Source of the DNA: Deltaproteobacteria bacterium
GTDB lineage: Bacteria; Desulfobacterota; Syntrophia; Syntrophales; JAAYKM01
Direction of reading: 5' to 3'
Assembly: GCA_019136935.1 (NCBI GenBank)
Contig: JAGVTI010000274.1
Coordinates: forward strand, 1-9,165
DNA: 9,165 nucleotides
Shown: positions 6,792 to 9,165 of the stretch, piece by piece
Layout of the letters: each line of letters starts with the position of its first letter
Numbering within the stretch: the first letter of the stretch is position 1
Made by a program: the position numbers and the translations under genes
The notes under the pieces: generated by a model
Database searches by the model: none
What the model was told of the DNA's origin: nothing
What the model saw: the letters and a program-made list of their open reading frames with translations, nothing else

Positions 6792-6968
6792 CTAGCTCTT
6801 CTTGAAAAATCCGTGGAGAAATTCCGAATCCAACGGTGACAGATCGAATTTGATCACCGCCTCGTTGATCAGCTTGTTCAAAGAAACATCCGGATGTTCG
6901 TCGTGTTTCGCCGAAATCCATTTTACCGCCTTCCTGATTGCCTCCCCTTCCGGCATCACTGTCGCCAT
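6792..6968 (-). CDS. Small conserved-looking cytoplasmic protein, unknown function
   Basis: A 58-residue, cysteine-free, charged protein. It starts MATVMPEGEAIRKAVKW, has a helical middle (SLNKLINEAV) and ends FDLSPLDSEFLHGFFKKS, a layout of predicted short helices with no signal peptide or membrane segment. The ATG at 6968 has an excellent ribosome binding site, AAGGAGGAG at 6974-6982, with five bases between; a TTG nine codons upstream would place that site inside the gene. Coding-like composition and a strong ribosome site argue that it is real. I have an impression of similar small proteins (PEGE at the start, FDLSP near the end) in other delta-group genomes, but cannot verify this. It precedes the radical SAM gene on the same strand by 228 bp, with three hairpins between, so cotranscription is uncertain. 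Function unknown. Confidence 0.8.
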   Translation of the reverse strand: MATVMPEGEAIRKAVKWISAKHDEHPDVSLNKLINEAVIKFDLSPLDSEFLHGFFKKS

Positions 6969-6996
6969 ATCCACTCCTCCTTCTTCACGATGCAAT

Positions 6997-7030
6997 ATCA
7001 GATGAGGGCCTGCAAGCCCCTGTTTCTGAT
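6997..7030 (-). promoter_or_regulatory. Two-part stem-loop in the leader of the 58-residue gene
   Basis: Outer arms ATCAGA (6997-7002) and TCTGAT (7025-7030) enclose inner arms GGGC (7006-7009) and GCCC (7016-7019), giving a plausible two-step stem-loop ending about 14 bases before the ribosome binding site on the minus strand. A role in translation control or message stability is inference only. Confidence 0.35.
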
Positions 7031-7313
7031 TCCGTCGAAAAACTTAACGGCATAGATCCGCCAAGGAACCAGCCTGCAGTGCAAAGCCCGTTTTGACCAA
7101 CCGCTGCAGGCATAACCAGACCGCAGAACATTCCCCGGAGTTGAAAAAGCCGGTCATCGCAGGTATTTTCCTATCCTGGACCCTTTTCATTGCAGAAACA
7201 ATATCCGCATCGGATCGTCTGTTCCATGGCGGGTTCCCTTTTTCTTTGTGGATTCAATATAGACGGCTCAGGGGAAAAAAGAAAGGAGCCTTTTTCACAA
7301 ACAGCCGGAAATG

Positions 7314-7357
7314 AAAAAAGAGGCGGTCCGGTTTTTCGCAACCCGGATACCATCGCC
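7314..7357 (-). terminator. Probable intrinsic terminator of the trpR-trpB operon
   Basis: On the minus strand, starting about 58 bases after the trpB stop, a bulged stem forms from GGC/GCC, GGT/ACC and CCGG/CCGG pairs (7322-7357), followed by TC and six T residues (7319-7314). Position, orientation and U-tract fit a rho-independent terminator; the two bulges weaken it. Confidence 0.5.
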
Positions 7358-7414
7358 CCTTTTCAAATCTTTTTATTTTATCGTTACCCGCCCAATCCGG
7401 CCGGCCCTTACCCC

Positions 7415-8638
7415 TTACATCACGACCCCATAGTCCTTCCCATACTTCGCCACGACAAAATCCACATCCTTGTCGCCCCGCCCGGAAAGGTTGACCAGGA
7501 TGGTTTCTTCCTTCCCAAGTTCCTTGGCCAACTTCATTGCATAAGCAACGGCATGGGCGCTTTCCAGGGCGGGAATGATCCCTTCGGTCCGCGAAAGTTC
7601 GAAAAAGGCGTCAATCGCCTCCCGGTCACCGATGGTCACATAGTTGACGCGGCCGATATCCTTGAGCAGGCTGTGCTGGGGTCCGACGCCGGGATAGTCC
7701 AGACCGCTGGCCACGGAATAAACATTCAGGGGTTCCCCTTCTTCGTCCTGGAGCAGATAGGATTTGAACCCGTGCAGGATGCCCGGCGTACCCATGGTCA
7801 GGGTTGCCGCATGTCCCCCGGCCTGCAAGCCCAACCCGGCGGGTTCGACACCGTAGAGGTTGACTCCCCGGTCCTCCAGAAAGGCCGTAAAAAGCCCCAT
7901 GGCGTTCGATCCCCCGCCAACGCAGGCCACGAGGTTATCAGGAAGCTTACCCGTCTTCTCTTTGAACTGCTCTCTTGCCTCCATGCCGACGATCTGCTGA
8001 AAATCACGAACCATCATCGGAAAGGGATGGGGACCAACCACGGAACCGATGGCGTACAACTGGGTTACGGGATCTTTCAGATAGGCTTCAAAGGCATCGT
8101 CGACGGCCTCTTTGAGCGTCTTGGCCCCTTTGGTTACGGGAATCAATTTCGCGCCGAGGATTTTCATTCGAACGACATTCGGCTTTTCCTTGGCGATATC
8201 CACCTCTCCCATGTAGATATCGCATTCCAGGCCGAGCAGGGTCGCCGCCGTAGCCAGGGCAACACCGTGCTGCCCCGCCCCGGTTTCCGCAATCACTTTC
8301 TTTTTGCCCATTTTTTTAGCCAGGAGCACCTCTCCGAGACAGTGGTTAATCTTATGGGCTCCCGTGTGGTTCAAATCCTCCCGCTTCAGGTAGATCCGGG
8401 CGCCTCCGAGTTTATCGGATAGATTCTGAGCATAAGAAACAGGACTCGGACGCCCGACGTAATCTTTATACAAGGCGTGAAGCTCTTTCTTGAAGCCTTC
8501 GTCATTTTTCAGGGCATTGTACGCGATCGTAATTTCTTCCAGGATGGTTTCCAGCTGCGGCGGCACATACCGCCCGCCATATTCCCCGAAGCGTCCCTCC
8601 GCATTGGGCATTTCAATCGTTTTGGTTTGTGAATTCAT
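7415..8638 (-). CDS. trpB: Tryptophan synthase beta subunit
   Basis: A 407-residue PLP enzyme that condenses indole with L-serine to make L-tryptophan in the cytoplasm. Length and motifs fit the TrpB1 class: N-terminal [15 protein letters not shown] lysine K96 in HTGAHKIN, catalytic glutamate E118 in ETGAGQHG, phosphate-binding GGGSNA (241-246), [10 protein letters not shown] (311-320) and SGRGDKD (385-391). K96 and E118 are 22 residues apart, as in the Salmonella enzyme (K87, E109). Small departures from the usual wording are visible, such as HCLGE after HKIN where NALGQ is common, and GPQH rather than GPEH. The ATG at 8638 follows AAGGAAAGGG. It overlaps the 3' end of the trpR-like gene by 26 bp, so the two are cotranscribed and probably translationally coupled. 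No trpA follows: a gene-free gap and a likely terminator do. It may pair with a TrpA encoded elsewhere or work as an indole-salvage enzyme. Confidence 0.97.
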   Translation of the reverse strand: MNSQTKTIEMPNAEGRFGEYGGRYVPPQLETILEEITIAYNALKNDEGFKKELHALYKDYVGRPSPVSYAQNLSDKLGGARIYLKREDLNHTGAHKINHCLGEVLLAKKMGKKKVIAETGAGQHGVALATAATLLGLECDIYMGEVDIAKEKPNVVRMKILGAKLIPVTKGAKTLKEAVDDAFEAYLKDPVTQLYAIGSVVGPHPFPMMVRDFQQIVGMEAREQFKEKTGKLPDNLVACVGGGSNAMGLFTAFLEDRGVNLYGVEPAGLGLQAGGHAATLTMGTPGILHGFKSYLLQDEEGEPLNVYSVASGLDYPGVGPQHSLLKDIGRVNYVTIGDREAIDAFFELSRTEGIIPALESAHAVAYAMKLAKELGKEETILVNLSGRGDKDVDFVVAKYGKDYGVVM

Positions 8639-8915
8639 TTCCCTTCCTTTCCTTCAACTTGTCGAGAATATTCCTGACCAGGGAGTTCTCCGCCTTGAGA
8701 ACTTTCGAGCCCCTGGTAATTTTACAGAGGCTCAGTCTGTGACGTGCGGCGATGCTTCTCTGGGTTCTTCCTTCGTGCAGTTCCTTGAGAAGTTGCCAGC
8801 GCATATGGATATCCGCCATTTCCCTGGGAGTGAAAATTTCCCCCAAAAACACCTCCATCTGCGTGACGTCCGTTATCTCAGCGAATATATTGATTAATTC
8901 TTTCTTTGCATCCAT
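8613..8915 (-). CDS. trpR: TrpR-family transcriptional regulator
   Basis: A 100-residue all-helical DNA-binding protein of the TrpR family (E. coli TrpR is 108). The family core is clear from TPRE at 29-32 to ITRGS at 66-70, followed by LKAEN. Against remembered E. coli TrpR, the two arginines that sandwich bound tryptophan (R54, R84) appear as R39 and R68, and T44 as T29; one residue is missing in the turn before the helix-turn-helix, and the residue matching S88 is V72. Tryptophan is therefore a plausible but not certain co-repressor; a YerC-like relative with another ligand is the alternative. The ATG at 8915 follows a very strong site, GGAGGAGGTGA (8922-8932). Its end overlaps trpB by 26 bp, giving a trpR-trpB unit comparable to the trpRBA operon of Chlamydia. 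A perfect dyad at 8934-8951 is a candidate autoregulatory operator. Confidence 0.85.
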   Translation of the reverse strand: MDAKKELINIFAEITDVTQMEVFLGEIFTPREMADIHMRWQLLKELHEGRTQRSIAARHRLSLCKITRGSKVLKAENSLVRNILDKLKERKGNEFTNQND

Positions 8916-8933
8916 AACGCCTCACCTCCTCCT

Positions 8934-8951
8934 GTTTCTGCGGGCAGAAAC
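8934..8951. promoter_or_regulatory. Perfect 18-bp dyad upstream of trpR, candidate operator
   Basis: GTTTCTGC (8934-8941) and GCAGAAAC (8944-8951) are exact reverse complements separated by GG, one base from the trpR ribosome binding site. The size matches the 18-bp trp operator of E. coli, though the sequence differs; next to it GTACTA (8952-8957) equals the outer part of an E. coli trp half-operator. It could be bound as DNA by the TrpR-like protein, or fold in the leader RNA. Confidence 0.5.
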
Positions 8952-9045
8952 GTACTAAACCGGAAGGGGAAATGCAAGATTTTTTTCATCCGACATTCTG
9001 ATTTCGGTAAACCATGAACAATGGATGGAGACGGATCCTGAATAT

Positions 9046-9070
9046 GCCGGTATTCCGGATGAATACCGGC
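9046..9070. repeat. Hairpin, 10-bp perfect inverted repeat
   Basis: GCCGGTATTC (9046-9055) and GAATACCGGC (9061-9070) pair perfectly around a 5-nt loop CGGAT. It lies about 130 bp upstream of the trpR start in otherwise gene-free DNA. No T-run follows, so it is not a standard intrinsic terminator; it could end a transcript entering from the right edge or be a regulator site. Confidence 0.6.
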
Positions 9071-9165
9071 TTCGAGAAAGTTATCTTGTCCGGATTAGAT
9101 TTCTGGAATGTCTTCCCGTCTGGTTGATATGATTTGACAATCATTTACCGATAAGGCACTTTGGG

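Larger units (their letters stand above)
6969..7414 (-). other. Gene-free region between trpB and the 58-residue gene
   Basis: No convincing coding sequence on either strand over about 446 bp. It holds the leader of the small gene, a leader hairpin (6997-7030), an inverted repeat GCCTGCAG at 7072-7079 with CTGCAGGC at 7104-7111 (24-nt loop), and the probable trpB terminator (7314-7357). Its A/T-rich runs (7264-7320 and 7366-7385) contrast with the neighbouring genes. No tRNA or known riboswitch pattern was recognised. Confidence 0.6.

Noticed and set aside
6565..6921. 118-codon minus-strand frame across the hairpin cluster
   Set aside because: It overlaps the better-supported 58-residue gene in another frame and runs through three palindromes; there is no ribosome site.
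6792..6968. The 58-residue protein as a peptide substrate of the radical SAM enzyme
   Set aside because: It has no cysteine, no Gly-rich leader cleavage motif and no repeated core residues, and it is separated by 228 bp and three hairpins. It looks like an ordinary helical protein.
7265..7295. Plus-strand terminator: GGCTC and GAGCC arms followed by five T
   Set aside because: The stem is only five pairs with a 16-nt loop, and no plus-strand gene ends upstream of it.
7190..8422. Long open frame of 410 codons on the plus strand
   Set aside because: It is antisense to trpB, whose product is unmistakable. The translation has no recognisable motif and no ribosome site at its start.
9129..9144. 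Dyad ATGATT/AATCAT containing TTGACA near the right edge
   Set aside because: Six-base A/T-rich arms are weak evidence, no -10 hexamer sits at the right distance, and no gene follows inside the window.
1..9165. CRISPR arrays, tRNA or rRNA genes, insertion sequences, phage genes
   Set aside because: No regularly spaced repeats, no cloverleaf-like pattern and no transposase or integrase motifs were seen.

Overview
The window looks like part of a chromosome from an anaerobic member of the former Deltaproteobacteria (Desulfobacterota), possibly a Syntrophales/Syntrophus-like organism. This is inferred from protein style only: a ZraS/ZraR-type sigma-54 two-component pair, a flavin/iron-sulfur NAD(P)H oxidoreductase module of the kind common in syntrophs and sulfate reducers, an orphan radical SAM enzyme, and mid-50s percent G+C by eye. 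No rRNA, tRNA, transposase or phage gene is visible.

Layout, left to right. (1) 1-1845 (+): the C-terminal ATPase half of a sensor histidine kinase, then its NtrC-family response regulator. (2) 1862-4644 (-): a two-gene operon converging on the regulator. Its first gene fuses a NuoF-type [4Fe-4S] domain to a GltD-type FAD/NAD(P)H oxidoreductase; its second is a NuoG/HoxU-like iron-sulfur subunit, joined by an ATGA overlap. No hydrogenase, formate dehydrogenase or FMN-binding NuoF portion is present. (3) 4645-5210: a gene-free divergent regulatory region with a 12-bp direct repeat at 31-bp spacing. (4) 5211-5525 (+): a 104-residue two-helix membrane protein with a TTG start. (5) 5613-6563 (-): a radical SAM enzyme with an extra C-terminal cysteine cluster, preceded by three tandem perfect inverted repeats (6672-6790) and by a 58-residue cytoplasmic protein gene (6792-6968, -). 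(6) 6969-7414: gene-free, with a leader hairpin and a likely trpB terminator. (7) 7415-8915 (-): a trpR-like repressor gene overlapping trpB, with a perfect 18-bp dyad directly upstream of the trpR ribosome binding site, a plausible autoregulatory operator. (8) 8916-9165: upstream DNA with a 10-bp-stem hairpin and no gene.

How the parts work together: the kinase/regulator pair should switch on sigma-54 promoters, but I found no convincing -24/-12 site in the window, so its targets may lie elsewhere. The 1862-4644 pair probably moves electrons between NAD(P)H and iron-sulfur carriers. The trpR-trpB pair suggests tryptophan-responsive expression of a tryptophan synthase beta subunit that has no trpA beside it here. 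The most unusual observations are the stand-alone diaphorase-like pair, the trpR leader dyad and the stack of three hairpins before the radical SAM gene. I did not find a clearly new multi-gene system.
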